Assembly (NCBI GenBank): GCA_017427265.1
Contig: JAFRTG010000028.1
Location: 1 to 64,000 of the forward strand
Length of the DNA: 64,000 nucleotides
Origin: Oscillospiraceae bacterium
Lineage (GTDB): Bacteria > Bacillota > Clostridia > Oscillospirales > Ruminococcaceae
Direction: 5' to 3'
In this document: piece by piece, positions 1 to 7,847 of the stretch
Numbering within the stretch: position 1 is the stretch's first letter
How the letters are laid out: each line of letters begins with the position of its first letter
The notes under the pieces: model-generated
Told to the model about the DNA's origin: nothing
Database searches by the model: none
The model's input: only the letters and a program-made list of their open reading frames with translations
Program-made: the position numbers and the translations under genes

Positions 1-46
1 AACAGCGGTTTCACTTGCTTTCAGTTTTCAGGGTATTGAGAGAAAT

Positions 47-164
<118 letters not shown>

Positions 165-196
165 CAAACCCAGAGTTTTTTGCTCTGGGTTTTGTT
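165..196 (+). terminator. Terminator after 5S rRNA
   Basis: AACCCAGAG, a short T-rich loop, then CTCTGGGTT followed by TTGTT, directly after the 5S gene. A typical rRNA-operon intrinsic terminator, although the tRNA begins only ten bases later and may be read through. Confidence 0.75.
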
Positions 197-204
197 CTAT
201 TTGC

Positions 205-278
205 GGGCCATTAGCTCAGTTGGTTAGAGCTCCCGGCTCATAACCGGTCGGTCCCGGGTTCGAGTCCCTGATGGCCCA
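205..278 (+). tRNA. tRNA with CAT anticodon (elongator Met or lysidine-type Ile2)
   Basis: Full cloverleaf: acceptor GGGCCAT pairs with ATGGCCC, the D arm holds AGCTCAGTTGGTTAGAGC, the anticodon loop is CTCATAA with anticodon CAT, and the T arm contains GGTTCGAGTCC. The first acceptor pair is G-C, so it is not the initiator tRNA. The D and anticodon arms look closest to tilS-modified tRNA-Ile2, but elongator Met cannot be excluded. The 3' CCA is not encoded, so maturation needs RNase Z and the CCA-adding enzyme, both encoded later in this window. Confidence 0.93.
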
Positions 279-302
279 TTACGGGTAATCCCAAAAAAAT
301 AA

Positions 303-336
303 TGGCGTTCCGTTTTTCGGAACGCTGTTGTTTTAT
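303..336 (+). terminator. Terminator after the CAT tRNA
   Basis: GGCGTTCCG - TTTTT - CGGAACGC hairpin followed by a T-rich run (TGTTGTTTTA). Confidence 0.7.
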
Positions 337-361
337 ATGAAAACAGACAGGAGGAAATTGC

Positions 362-862
362 ATGGAGCCTGTATGTGAAGTAATCTGGCGCGAGACAGAC
401 GCGAATTTTGCCAATCTGATGATTGCATTGAAAACCTATGACCGTGACGCGCTTGTCAAGGGCGCACCGGCCTGGCGCTTTGTGTATCATACGCTGCACT
501 CTGCGGATAAGTGGTTTTTTAATCCGTATCAGTATACCGAGCGGCCGGAGCATGAGGAAGGTTCAGATAACCCTTTCGCACCGATGTCCCGCGTATGGAG
601 TGATGAGGAATTACTGAAACTGCTTGAACAGGTGAAGCAAAAGACATTCCGTTATCTCGATCAGCTTGCAGACAGCGCGTTGAGCGAGTGTCCGCCGGAT
701 TGTCCGTTCACGCGGCTGGAGCTGATTTTGATGCAGTTCCGTCATATTTCTGTCCATATCGGAATGCTGCACGGTCTGACGGTCGAGAAAACCGGCCGGT
801 TCCCGGTCTATGTCAGTCCGCACTCGATGGATCGTCTGAAAAACGGATATTGGGATTCATAA
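362..862 (+). CDS. DinB/YfiT-like four-helix protein
   Basis: 166 residues with the DinB-superfamily layout: a helical bundle with a histidine pair near the first long helix (His43, His46) and a second motif RHISVHIGMLHG carrying His128 and His132. In this family three histidines bind a divalent metal, and some members are thiol-dependent transferases. No substrate can be read from the sequence. An AGGAGG-type ribosome site lies just upstream (about 348-354). It stands alone between the tRNA and the shared terminator with birA. A second, more distant DinB-like gene lies at 55 kb. Confidence 0.75.
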   Translation: MEPVCEVIWRETDANFANLMIALKTYDRDALVKGAPAWRFVYHTLHSADKWFFNPYQYTERPEHEEGSDNPFAPMSRVWSDEELLKLLEQVKQKTFRYLDQLADSALSECPPDCPFTRLELILMQFRHISVHIGMLHGLTVEKTGRFPVYVSPHSMDRLKNGYWDS

Positions 863-867
863 AAATA

Positions 868-904
868 AAATGTCCTGAATGTGAAAAAGCATTCAGGACA
901 TTTT
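868..904. terminator. Bidirectional terminator between the dinB-like gene and birA
   Basis: Perfect 10-bp stem TGTCCTGAAT (871-880) / ATTCAGGACA (891-900) with A-run on the left and T-run on the right, so it can stop convergent transcripts from both genes. Confidence 0.85.
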
Positions 905-916
905 GTTATCTTGTGG

Positions 917-1708
917 TCATGAAATTCTAATGCGGATTTCACCGGTTGAACGCCATTGTTCCGTGCCGTCAGCATATCGGACAAGCAGGCGGAGATCGTC
1001 ATCAACAGCCAGTGCAGTCGCAGGACGTTCTGCACCGTTTTCGTTGACCGTAATCGGCCGGTTCAGGACACACAGCCGCTCACGGTATCCCGTAAGATAG
1101 TGCTTTTCCGGGAGCTGCTTATATTCCTGCAGCATGGCGGAAATCAGTTCGGCAGCGCAATCTGTGAACGCTTTCCGCGGTTCTGTATCGGCCGGGAACA
1201 CAGCGCCGGCGATCTCCCGAAGCTCTGCCGGAAATCCTTCGGGCGGCGGAATCAGATTGATTCCGATTCCGACAATCACGTATTCCGGAGTCTGCTGTGA
1301 TGTATATTTCGCTTCTGCAAGGATTCCGCAGACTTTTTTTCCGCGGAGCAGGAGGTCGTTGACCCATTTGATCTGTATGGGCTGCCCGGTGCAGGCTTCG
1401 ATGGCCGTTGCTGCAGCAACGGCTGCCATCGGCGTCATCGCAAGGGTCTGCTCGGATGCCATCTGCGGACGGAACAGAAAGCTTGCGTAAAGCCCGGTCT
1501 GTGCAGGCGAGAAAAATGCGCGACCCTGACGTCCCTTTCCGGCAGTCTGGTGCTGCGCAAGATAAACCGTATATTCCGGGGCACCGTTCTCCGCAGCGGC
1601 GCGGAGCGCATCATTTGTGGAGGTGACCGTTTCCAGAACATGCAGACGGATGCGAGCAGCATCTTCGCCCAGCTGTTCTGTGATGCGGCGCTGCAAAGAT
1701 TCCTGCAT
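917..1708 (-). CDS. birA: Biotin--[acetyl-CoA-carboxylase] ligase, catalytic domain only
   Basis: 263 residues. It activates biotin to biotinyl-AMP and attaches it to the lysine of biotin carrier proteins. Visible motifs are TSTND (30-34), the adenylate-binding loop GKGRQGR (57-63), KWVND (114-118) and the catalytic lysine in KKVCGIL (124-130), followed by the small C-terminal domain. There is no N-terminal helix-turn-helix, so this is a group I ligase, unlike the repressor-type BirA of E. coli or B. subtilis. It is the last gene of the hprK-led operon, 15 bases after rapZ. Its place in this cell-wall/carbon-control operon is unusual. Confidence 0.93.
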   Translation of the reverse strand: MQESLQRRITEQLGEDAARIRLHVLETVTSTNDALRAAAENGAPEYTVYLAQHQTAGKGRQGRAFFSPAQTGLYASFLFRPQMASEQTLAMTPMAAVAAATAIEACTGQPIQIKWVNDLLLRGKKVCGILAEAKYTSQQTPEYVIVGIGINLIPPPEGFPAELREIAGAVFPADTEPRKAFTDCAAELISAMLQEYKQLPEKHYLTGYRERLCVLNRPITVNENGAERPATALAVDDDLRLLVRYADGTEQWRSTGEIRIRIS

Positions 1709-1722
1709 GACCCCGTCTCCTT

Positions 1723-2598
1723 TCAGTTTTTCTTATAATCCCGGTGATGCGTGATGACATGCATATTGCTCTTGCGCAGTTCTTCTGAGACCAGCTCTGC
1801 AAAGGTCACAGAGCGGTGATGTCCGCCGGTGCAGCCGAAGCCGACGACCAGCTGCGTCCGCCCCTCGCGGATATAGAGCGGAATCAGGAATTTCAGCAGG
1901 TCAATGACCTTATCAAAATATTCCTTTGATTCCGGCGCGTCCATGACATATTCCTGCACACAGGCCTCGACGCCGGTATGCGACTTGAGTGCGGGGACAT
2001 AGTACGGGTTCGGCAGGCAGCGCATATCAAATACGAGATCGGTTTCCAGCGGTGCGCCGTATTTGAAACCAAAGCTCATTACCTGAATCGGCATCGCATC
2101 TGCAATGCTGCGGACAAACGCTGTCTTGACCTGTTCTTTCAGCTCGGCCGCAGAGATCAGTGAGGAATCCAGCAGAAAATCCGCCGTAGCGCGGAGCACC
2201 TGCAGCTCGTCATGCTCAAAGCGAATGGCTTTTTCCAGATCCCCCTCAAACTTTTTTGCTGCGACCGGGTGAATCCGGCGTAGCGTCCGGAAGCGCTTGA
2301 GCAGCGTTTCGTCAGCCGCTTCCATACAGAGCATCCGGAACCGAATCTCATTGTGGTATTGTTCCCGCAGCAGGCAATATGCCTCTGCCAGTTCTGAATA
2401 CCGGTGACAGGAGCGCAGATCAATGACTGCTGCCGCGCGCGAATACCGTCCGCCTTTTTCCAGACAGTGCTGCAAAAACGGTTCCAGCATGTCAAGCGGC
2501 AGATTATCCACCGCATAATATCCGATATCCTCCAGTGCGTCCAGCGCGCTGGTTTTTCCGGCCCCGGCCATGCCGGTGACCAAGATCATTTCCATCAT
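1723..2598 (-). CDS. rapZ: RapZ/YvcJ-family nucleotide-binding RNase adapter
   Basis: 291 residues. An N-terminal P-loop GMAGAGKTSA (9-18) is followed by the family C-terminal domain ending in the signature CTGGHHRSVTFAELVSE. In Enterobacteria the protein guides RNase E to GlmZ and so controls glucosamine-6-phosphate synthase. In Bacillus the orthologue YvcJ binds GTP and affects competence and cell wall synthesis. In many Clostridia it sits with hprK, murB and whiA. Here hprK and murB are upstream but whiA does not follow. Two adjacent ATG codons begin the frame and I keep the first. Confidence 0.94.
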   Translation of the reverse strand: MMEMILVTGMAGAGKTSALDALEDIGYYAVDNLPLDMLEPFLQHCLEKGGRYSRAAAVIDLRSCHRYSELAEAYCLLREQYHNEIRFRMLCMEAADETLLKRFRTLRRIHPVAAKKFEGDLEKAIRFEHDELQVLRATADFLLDSSLISAAELKEQVKTAFVRSIADAMPIQVMSFGFKYGAPLETDLVFDMRCLPNPYYVPALKSHTGVEACVQEYVMDAPESKEYFDKVIDLLKFLIPLYIREGRTQLVVGFGCTGGHHRSVTFAELVSEELRKSNMHVITHHRDYKKN

Positions 2599-2628
2599 AT
2601 GTTATTGTTCCCAAGCATTTTTTCTGTG

Positions 2629-3381
2629 TTATCTGACATCATAATAAAAACGGTCTGCCGCACTGCGATCCTTTCCGGTGAAGATTGCTTTCGTCAGGGC
2701 GCGGTTTTTCAGCAGATACCAGTCTCCGAATTGATCGAATTTCCGTGCAGAGGTCAGAATGCGGGATTTTTTCAGCGTGCCGTAGCGCTTGCCGGAGCGT
2801 CTGCCGTGTTTCAGAAGGCGCTCGGCAAAATCGAGATCCTCCAGGCTGACAAGCGACTCGTTAAAGCCGCCGATCGCATCAAAATCGGTTTTTTTGCACC
2901 AGAATACCGCACCGGAAAGCATTGCGCGGTTTTTGAAAATGCGCGGCAGCATCAAAAGCAGAATATAAAAGGATGAAACTGCAATGCCGAGCGATGCGCG
3001 GTCAAATACCGGCATGGCACCGCCGCCGATAAACTTTCCGCCGGCAAGATTCTCCCGGATTTCGCGGAACGTACAGGTGTCGATAAAGGTATCGGCATCG
3101 ACCGTGACAAGGATTTTGCCCTTTGCAGCTTTCGCGCCCGCATTCCGGACGGACGCAATGCATCTGTCCTCATTTTCGATGACTTTCGCGCCGTATTCCG
3201 CTGCAATTTCCGCGGTACGGTCTGTGCAGCGGTTCGCTGCGACGATGATCTGCACGCGCCCGGCTGCGGACTCGGTTTCGGCTTTTCGGATGCATTGCAG
3301 GCATTTGCCGATATACTGTTCCTCATTGTGCGCCGGAACGACAACGGAAAAAAGCACGTCTTTTTCGGCGGCACTGTTCAT
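2629..3381 (-). CDS. Family 2 glycosyltransferase
   Basis: 250 residues with a GT-A fold. The N-terminal nucleotide-sugar motif is VVPAHNEEQYIGKCL (14-28), the metal-binding DAD is at 95-97, and an E/D-rich acceptor region SLEDLDFAERLL lies near 190. A short hydrophobic stretch near 130-150 may touch the membrane. The start overlaps the murB stop by 4 bp (ATGA), so the genes are translationally coupled. The substrate is unknown. The neighbourhood (murB, rapZ) suggests envelope glycan synthesis, which is inference. Confidence 0.85.
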   Translation of the reverse strand: MNSAAEKDVLFSVVVPAHNEEQYIGKCLQCIRKAETESAAGRVQIIVAANRCTDRTAEIAAEYGAKVIENEDRCIASVRNAGAKAAKGKILVTVDADTFIDTCTFREIRENLAGGKFIGGGAMPVFDRASLGIAVSSFYILLLMLPRIFKNRAMLSGAVFWCKKTDFDAIGGFNESLVSLEDLDFAERLLKHGRRSGKRYGTLKKSRILTSARKFDQFGDWYLLKNRALTKAIFTGKDRSAADRFYYDVR

Positions 3382-4295
3382 GATTCGTTTCCTATGATTT
3401 CAGGCTCCAGTTCCAGAACAAAGCCTGTCTGTTTGCGGACGGTATCCTGCACATGCCTGCAGACTGCCATGACGTCTGCAAAGGTCGCATTGCCGCGGTT
3501 GATGACAAAGCCGGCGTGCTTCTCGCTGACCTGTGCGCCGCCGACGGTATAGCCCTTGAGGCCGCATTCGTCGATCAGCTTGGAGGCGTAGCTGCCGGCC
3601 GGACGCTTGAAGGTGCTGCCGGCGCTCGGATATTCCAGCGGCTGCTTCGACTTTCGTCTGCCGATGAGATCCTGCATTTTGGCGCGGATTTCGTCCTGCA
3701 TACCCGGCTCCAGCATGACAGAGACCGTCAGGACGATCCAGTCGCGCTCCATGAGGATGCTGTGACGGTAGCTGAGATCAAGCGCCTCTGCCGGAACGGA
3801 GCGGATTTCGCCTGCTTCGTCCAGAACGGTGACGGAGAGCAGAATCTGCGAAAACTCGCCGTCATAGGCACCTGCGTTCATGAATACAGCGCCGCCGACC
3901 GAGCCGGGAATGCCGTATGCAAATTCGAGGCCTGTCAGGCAGTGCTCTGCCGCAGTCAGGCAGAGATTTTTCAGCGATTCGCCTGCGCCGCAGGTGAGGA
4001 TGCCGTCCGCACAGCGAATGCCCTCTGCGAGCTTGCCGCCGAGCTTCAGAATGACGCCGCGGAAGCCGGAATCTGCCGCGAGCAGATTGCTGCCGCGGCC
4101 GATCAGTGCGTAGGGGATGCTGTTTTCGCGCAGATAAGCAACGATATTTTGAGCAGCTGCTTCATCCGGCAGCGTGACGAGTGCATCGCACGGGCCGCCG
4201 ATCCGGAATGTTGTCAGAGCGGAGAGCGCAACCTGCGTTTCAATCTGTGCGCCGTTCTGTTCGCAGAGTGCTGTCAGTTTTGCGATATCGGTCAT
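3378..4295 (-). CDS. murB: UDP-N-acetylenolpyruvoylglucosamine reductase
   Basis: 305 residues. NADPH/FAD-dependent reduction of UDP-GlcNAc-enolpyruvate to UDP-MurNAc in the cytoplasm, the second committed step of peptidoglycan synthesis. FAD-binding motifs are TFRIGGPCDAL, LIGRGSNLL and GIPGSVGGAVFMNAGAY. The catalytic serine lies in AGSTFKRP and the C-terminal glutamate in ELEPEIIG. I chose ATG at 4295 because GGAAAGGA stands 9 bases upstream. An in-frame ATG at 4322 has no clear ribosome site and would add nine residues. It follows the PHP gene by about 30 bases. Confidence 0.95.
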   Translation of the reverse strand: MTDIAKLTALCEQNGAQIETQVALSALTTFRIGGPCDALVTLPDEAAAQNIVAYLRENSIPYALIGRGSNLLAADSGFRGVILKLGGKLAEGIRCADGILTCGAGESLKNLCLTAAEHCLTGLEFAYGIPGSVGGAVFMNAGAYDGEFSQILLSVTVLDEAGEIRSVPAEALDLSYRHSILMERDWIVLTVSVMLEPGMQDEIRAKMQDLIGRRKSKQPLEYPSAGSTFKRPAGSYASKLIDECGLKGYTVGGAQVSEKHAGFVINRGNATFADVMAVCRHVQDTVRKQTGFVLELEPEIIGNES

Positions 4296-4324
4296 GTTCG
4301 GGCGTCCTTTCCGTGTTCTCATGG

Positions 4325-5098
4325 TTATTCATTCTCAATGCCGAACGGAGATTGCTGCAGCGTACTGAACGAAATGCCGCGCTTTTTTTCCGCCATATCC
4401 ATGATGCGTCCTGCATCGAGATTGACGATCAGGCGTGCGGGGAAATCGAGATCCTGCAGCAGCCGGATTGCAACCGGCGTTTTGCCGACCTGTCCGGCAA
4501 AATGGGCATCGGTATTCAGAATGATCGGGATTTCATGCTTTTTGCAGAGTGCGTAAACAGTCTTAGCGTTTTCGAGTGCGCCCTGCTTCCACTGCAATGA
4601 GCTTTCGTTGATCTCAACGAGCTTGCCGGCTTCCTTGAACAGCTTCAGCACGGGCTCATAGTCAAACGGAAACATGGCGGTGGTCGGGTGGCCGATGACA
4701 TCGACGAGCGGATTCTCGCAGACCTTGCGGTAGCCCTGAGAGATCAGCTCCGGCGTGCGCTCAAAGTGTACACATGCCGTGTGATAGGACGCGATGACCC
4801 ATTCGCAGAACGAAAGCTCATATTCGTCCATGTCGAGCGTGCCGAACTCGTCCATAATATTGGCCTCCACGCCCTTGAGCAGATAGACGCCGTTGATGAT
4901 GCGCGGCAGAATCTTATAGTTATGGAAATGCCAGACATGCGGCGAATCGGGGGAACCGGGACCGTGGTCGGTAATGCCGAGCAGCTGCAGGCCGGTCTGA
5001 GCGGCGGCGGCAGCCATCTCGCTGACGGTGGAATATGCATGGGTCGAGGCAACGGTGTGCGTGTGCAGATCTGCACGGATTCGGAGTTTATTCAGCAT
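4325..5098 (-). CDS. PHP-domain metal-dependent phosphatase (YcdX-like)
   Basis: 257 residues. The PHP metal motifs are present in order: ADLHTHT (9-15), GITDHGP (near 42), the glutamate in LKGVEANI, the later IASYHTA and GHPTTAM, and the C-terminal NTDAHF. YcdX-type enzymes bind three metals and hydrolyse phosphate esters. The true substrate here is unknown. In Clostridia this gene is a regular neighbour of hprK and murB, so the placement is conserved. It starts a few bases after hprK ends. Confidence 0.88.
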   Translation of the reverse strand: MLNKLRIRADLHTHTVASTHAYSTVSEMAAAAAQTGLQLLGITDHGPGSPDSPHVWHFHNYKILPRIINGVYLLKGVEANIMDEFGTLDMDEYELSFCEWVIASYHTACVHFERTPELISQGYRKVCENPLVDVIGHPTTAMFPFDYEPVLKLFKEAGKLVEINESSLQWKQGALENAKTVYALCKKHEIPIILNTDAHFAGQVGKTPVAIRLLQDLDFPARLIVNLDAGRIMDMAEKKRGISFSTLQQSPFGIENE

Positions 5099-5106
5099 AC
5101 GGCGCC

Positions 5107-6069
5107 TCAGAATTTATCAAAGTCCTTGACAATCTCCTTGCCCTGGATGGACTCCATGCCGAGATTGTGCAGCAGCTCTTCGGTTGCGTTATAGCCCATT
5201 TTCTTCTGGCGGCTGTTCATGGCGGCTACCTCCATGATGACAGCGGTGTTACGGCCGGGTTTGACCGGAATCGTCATGGACGGAATCTTGACGCCGAGAA
5301 TATTGGCATACTGTTCGTCCACGCCCATGCGGTCATAATCCTTGTTGGAATCCCACGGCTCCAGCTCGATGATCATATCAATCTCCTGCTGCAGCTTGAC
5401 GGCGCCCATACCGAACAGGCGGCGGACATTGATGATGCCGATGCCGCGCAGCTCAAGGAAATGCCGGATGTTTTCCGGCGAGGTGCCGACCAGATTCGTA
5501 TTCGAGACCTTGCGCAGCTCGACGGCGTCATCCGCAACCAGACGGTGACCGCGCTTGACCAGCTCAATCGCGCATTCGCTCTTTCCGACGCCGCTTTCGC
5601 CGGTGATGAAAATACCCTCGCCGTAAATCTCAATCAGGACGCCGTGGCGCGTGACACGCGGTGCCAGATGCAGATTCAGGAAGGAGAGCAGATTGGACGT
5701 AAAATGCGAGGTCGATTCTGCGGTACGGAGCACCGGCACCTGATATTTCTGTGCAAGCGTCAGCATTTCCGCAAAGCAGGGGAGACCGCGGCTCAGGCAC
5801 AGGCATTTGATATGCTGTGCGAACAGCGCCGTGACATGCTCGATGCGTTCCTTCTCGTCGATTGTGGAAAGGTACGCGAATTCCATTTTACCGATAATCT
5901 GGATGCGCTCCGGATTGAAATATTCGTAAAAGCCCATCAGCTGCAGACCCGGACGGGTGATGTCGTTCTCGGAAATGAGAATGTTTGCAGGATCACCGGG
6001 GCAGTAGAGCACCTCAAGACGGAACTCGTCAATGATCTGTTTCAGCGTGACGGTAAAGCGTTCAGCCAT
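5107..6069 (-). CDS. hprK: HPr kinase/phosphorylase
   Basis: 320 residues. A bifunctional enzyme that phosphorylates and dephosphorylates Ser46 of HPr, setting CcpA-dependent carbon catabolite control. Visible features are the N-terminal domain (1-130), the active-site histidine RHGVLIE (His142), P-loop GESGVGKS (157-164) and the family signature LELRGIGIINV (206-216). It is first in the minus-strand operon, with AGGAGG directly before the ATG and a promoter at 6111-6139. Its presence supports a low-GC Gram-positive lineage. Confidence 0.97.
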   Translation of the reverse strand: MAERFTVTLKQIIDEFRLEVLYCPGDPANILISENDITRPGLQLMGFYEYFNPERIQIIGKMEFAYLSTIDEKERIEHVTALFAQHIKCLCLSRGLPCFAEMLTLAQKYQVPVLRTAESTSHFTSNLLSFLNLHLAPRVTRHGVLIEIYGEGIFITGESGVGKSECAIELVKRGHRLVADDAVELRKVSNTNLVGTSPENIRHFLELRGIGIINVRRLFGMGAVKLQQEIDMIIELEPWDSNKDYDRMGVDEQYANILGVKIPSMTIPVKPGRNTAVIMEVAAMNSRQKKMGYNATEELLHNLGMESIQGKEIVKDFDKF

Positions 6070-6110
6070 GATATTTCCTCCTTAAAAAGAATATGGGTGT
6101 ATACTTCATT

Positions 6111-6139
6111 ATTATACCACAAACCCCATGAAAATGCAA
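6111..6139 (-). promoter_or_regulatory. Promoter of the hprK operon
   Basis: Minus strand: TTGCAT (6134-6139), 17-bp spacer, TATAAT (6111-6116), with TGG before the -10 (extended -10). Confidence 0.85.
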
Positions 6140-6159
6140 GTGTTCTGTATAAATTTCAC

Positions 6160-6200
6160 AAAAATACGCCCGAAAGCAGCTGCATAAACCACTTTCGGGC
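6160..6200 (-). terminator. Terminator of the secreted lipoprotein gene
   Basis: GCCCGAAAG (6168-6176) / CTTTCGGGC (6192-6200) stem. Read on the minus strand it is followed by GTATTTTTG. It lies between the lipoprotein gene and the hprK promoter. Confidence 0.7.
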
Positions 6201-6238
6201 ATATGGATGACAGAGATCAGTCCGCGGGCTGCGGGCGA

Positions 6239-7105
6239 TCACGCAGTGAAGGTGATCGGGATGGTATTGCCGTCCTTGTCATAGAAGGTGATGTTGTCGA
6301 TGTAGAAGTCAACATCGTTTGCCTGTCCCCAGCGCATGATGACGAGCGTTGTGCCGGGATCGTTTTCCGCGTAGCCGTTTGCGGGAATTTTCTTTGCGGG
6401 AACCTCGGTCTCACAGCGCCAAGTATGTTCAGCGTTTTCCCAGTCCTCGTACTTGAATTCATAGTGCGTTGCCCATGAATTCTGTGTGATATTGCCGTCA
6501 GCGTCCTTGACCTTTTCCGAGGCGAGATTGCCGGCCAGCGCACCGAGGAAATTGCCGACGACCAGCGATTCCGTGCCGTCATCATTATGCCATGTTTCAT
6601 TTGCAATGCAGGTGAAATCCACGCTGATTTTGCCGATCTTGCCGACATTCTCCACGCCGATCATTTCCGGCAGGTTGAACACGATCTTCGGGACGCCGAA
6701 CTTTCCGGTGGATTCGTCGCGCAGGACATGCACCTTGAGCTTTTTGTCACCGTCGAGATCTGCAACGGAAAGCTCAATATCGGCTTCGTCGCCGCCCTCG
6801 CCCATCTGGTGTGCGGTATAGAGTGCGCCGTCGTCAAAGGTGATGGCATCCTGAGCGACCTCGCCGACTTCTCTTGCAGGCGGCTCAGCAGGTGCTTCCT
6901 CGGCCGCGTCAGAGGATTCCGGCTCGGATTCGGCTTCAGGGATTGTTTCCGCCTCGCTGCTTTCCTCTGCGGATGAATTTTCTTCGGTGCTCTTCACCGG
7001 GGAAACATCCGCGGAAGAATCCGGATGCGGAGCCGCCGTGCAGGCACAGAGCGTACCGGCGGCTGTCAGCGCGAGCAGCATGGCAGTGATTCTTTTGATT
7101 TGCAT
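6239..7105 (-). CDS. Secreted lipoprotein with a probable jelly-roll/carbohydrate-binding-like domain
   Basis: 288 residues. Lipoprotein signal peptide with the lipobox ending LCAC (Cys22), then a Ser/Glu/Ala/Pro-rich linker (about 28-78), then a globular domain rich in beta-like segments. It ends with VDFYIDNITFYDKDGN, a pattern common at the end of galactose-binding or CBM-like folds. I do not recognise a specific family. Surface anchoring and polysaccharide binding are inference. It is monocistronic with its own promoter (7168-7196) and terminator, divergent from the Cys-rich secreted protein. Confidence 0.75.
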   Translation of the reverse strand: MQIKRITAMLLALTAAGTLCACTAAPHPDSSADVSPVKSTEENSSAEESSEAETIPEAESEPESSDAAEEAPAEPPAREVGEVAQDAITFDDGALYTAHQMGEGGDEADIELSVADLDGDKKLKVHVLRDESTGKFGVPKIVFNLPEMIGVENVGKIGKISVDFTCIANETWHNDDGTESLVVGNFLGALAGNLASEKVKDADGNITQNSWATHYEFKYEDWENAEHTWRCETEVPAKKIPANGYAENDPGTTLVIMRWGQANDVDFYIDNITFYDKDGNTIPITFTA

Positions 7106-7167
7106 ATGGAACCTCCTGAATGGTATCGCCGCCGCAGAAGCGGCAGTCAGTTCTTATCTACAGCACC

Positions 7168-7196
7168 ATTATAGCATATAATAATGCAAAAAGCAA
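7168..7196 (-). promoter_or_regulatory. Promoter of the 7105 lipoprotein gene
   Basis: Minus strand: TTGCTT (7191-7196), 17-bp spacer, TATAAT (7168-7173), preceded by TGC. Confidence 0.7.
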
Positions 7197-7297
7197 GCAG
7201 AGCGTATGAAGTTTTATATTACGATCAACCAGCCGGGGGATTCAGGAACAGAATATGCGATTTTGTTATTATTTTTGTGGAAAATTTTATTATGATC

Positions 7298-7326
7298 TTG
7301 ACAAACATGGATTGCGTATGTATAAT
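7298..7326 (+). promoter_or_regulatory. Perfect consensus promoter of the Cys-rich secreted protein
   Basis: TTGACA (7298-7303), exactly 17 bp, TATAAT (7321-7326). Both boxes match the sigma-A consensus, implying strong constitutive initiation unless repressed. Confidence 0.85.
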
Positions 7327-7400
7327 AACAAATGGAGAGCAATTTTATCATATGCTCACCAATAAAATTCATCACTACAACGCAGAAAGGAATACGTACT

Positions 7401-7727
7401 ATGAAAAAAGCAATGAAACTCATCACTGGAATCGCACTGGCTGCAACAATGGCATTCTCCGGAACTGCCGGCTTTGCAGGCACCGCCGACATGCACGACA
7501 GCTGCAGATGTCTGACAGCACACGCTTATGCTCACTCATGCGGTCAGTTCGTCTATTCGTCAACCGGATGGAAGTATCTCGGATCCGGCTCGAAGCTCGG
7601 TTCCTATCACTGGGCCATCTATCAGAAGTATCACTGCAAGAGATGCCGGAATTGCGGCAAGGTGACTTCCTGGCAGAGCGCGGTAACACCTGCACAATAT
7701 GTGTTCGACTGCTATATCAATGCCTGA
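7401..7727 (+). CDS. Small secreted Cys-rich protein, unknown function
   Basis: 108 residues. The start at 7401 is fixed by AGAAAGGA upstream and by a classic signal peptide (MKKAMKLITG then a hydrophobic core, cleavage near GFAG). The mature chain of about 80 residues carries seven cysteines (35, 37, 47, 79, 82, 85, 104), with the run YHCKRCRNCGK forming CxxCxxC, plus several histidines. This could bind metal or form disulfides. I recognise no family. It has its own perfect promoter and a 15-bp-stem terminator, so it is an independent, probably highly expressed unit. A bacteriocin-like or metal-binding exoprotein is speculation. Confidence 0.8.
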   Translation: MKKAMKLITGIALAATMAFSGTAGFAGTADMHDSCRCLTAHAYAHSCGQFVYSSTGWKYLGSGSKLGSYHWAIYQKYHCKRCRNCGKVTSWQSAVTPAQYVFDCYINA

Positions 7728-7740
7728 TTATTATGCGTAA

Positions 7741-7778
7741 AAAGATCCTGTCCGGTTCAGCCGGACAGGATCTTTCTG
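7741..7778. terminator. Strong bidirectional terminator
   Basis: Perfect 15-bp stem AAAGATCCTGTCCGG (7741-7755) / CCGGACAGGATCTTT (7761-7775) between the Cys-rich gene and the convergent mfd gene. Confidence 0.9.
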
Positions 7779-7847
7779 TTGATAGAAAAAAGTGCAGTTA
7801 CGTACATTATATCAAACTGGGATTCCAAAGGGTTTGGCACGGCGGAT

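Noticed and set aside
224-553. A minus-strand frame covering the CAT tRNA and DinB start.
   Set aside because: It overlaps a clear tRNA and a clear gene in another frame; its protein contains tRNA-derived sequence.
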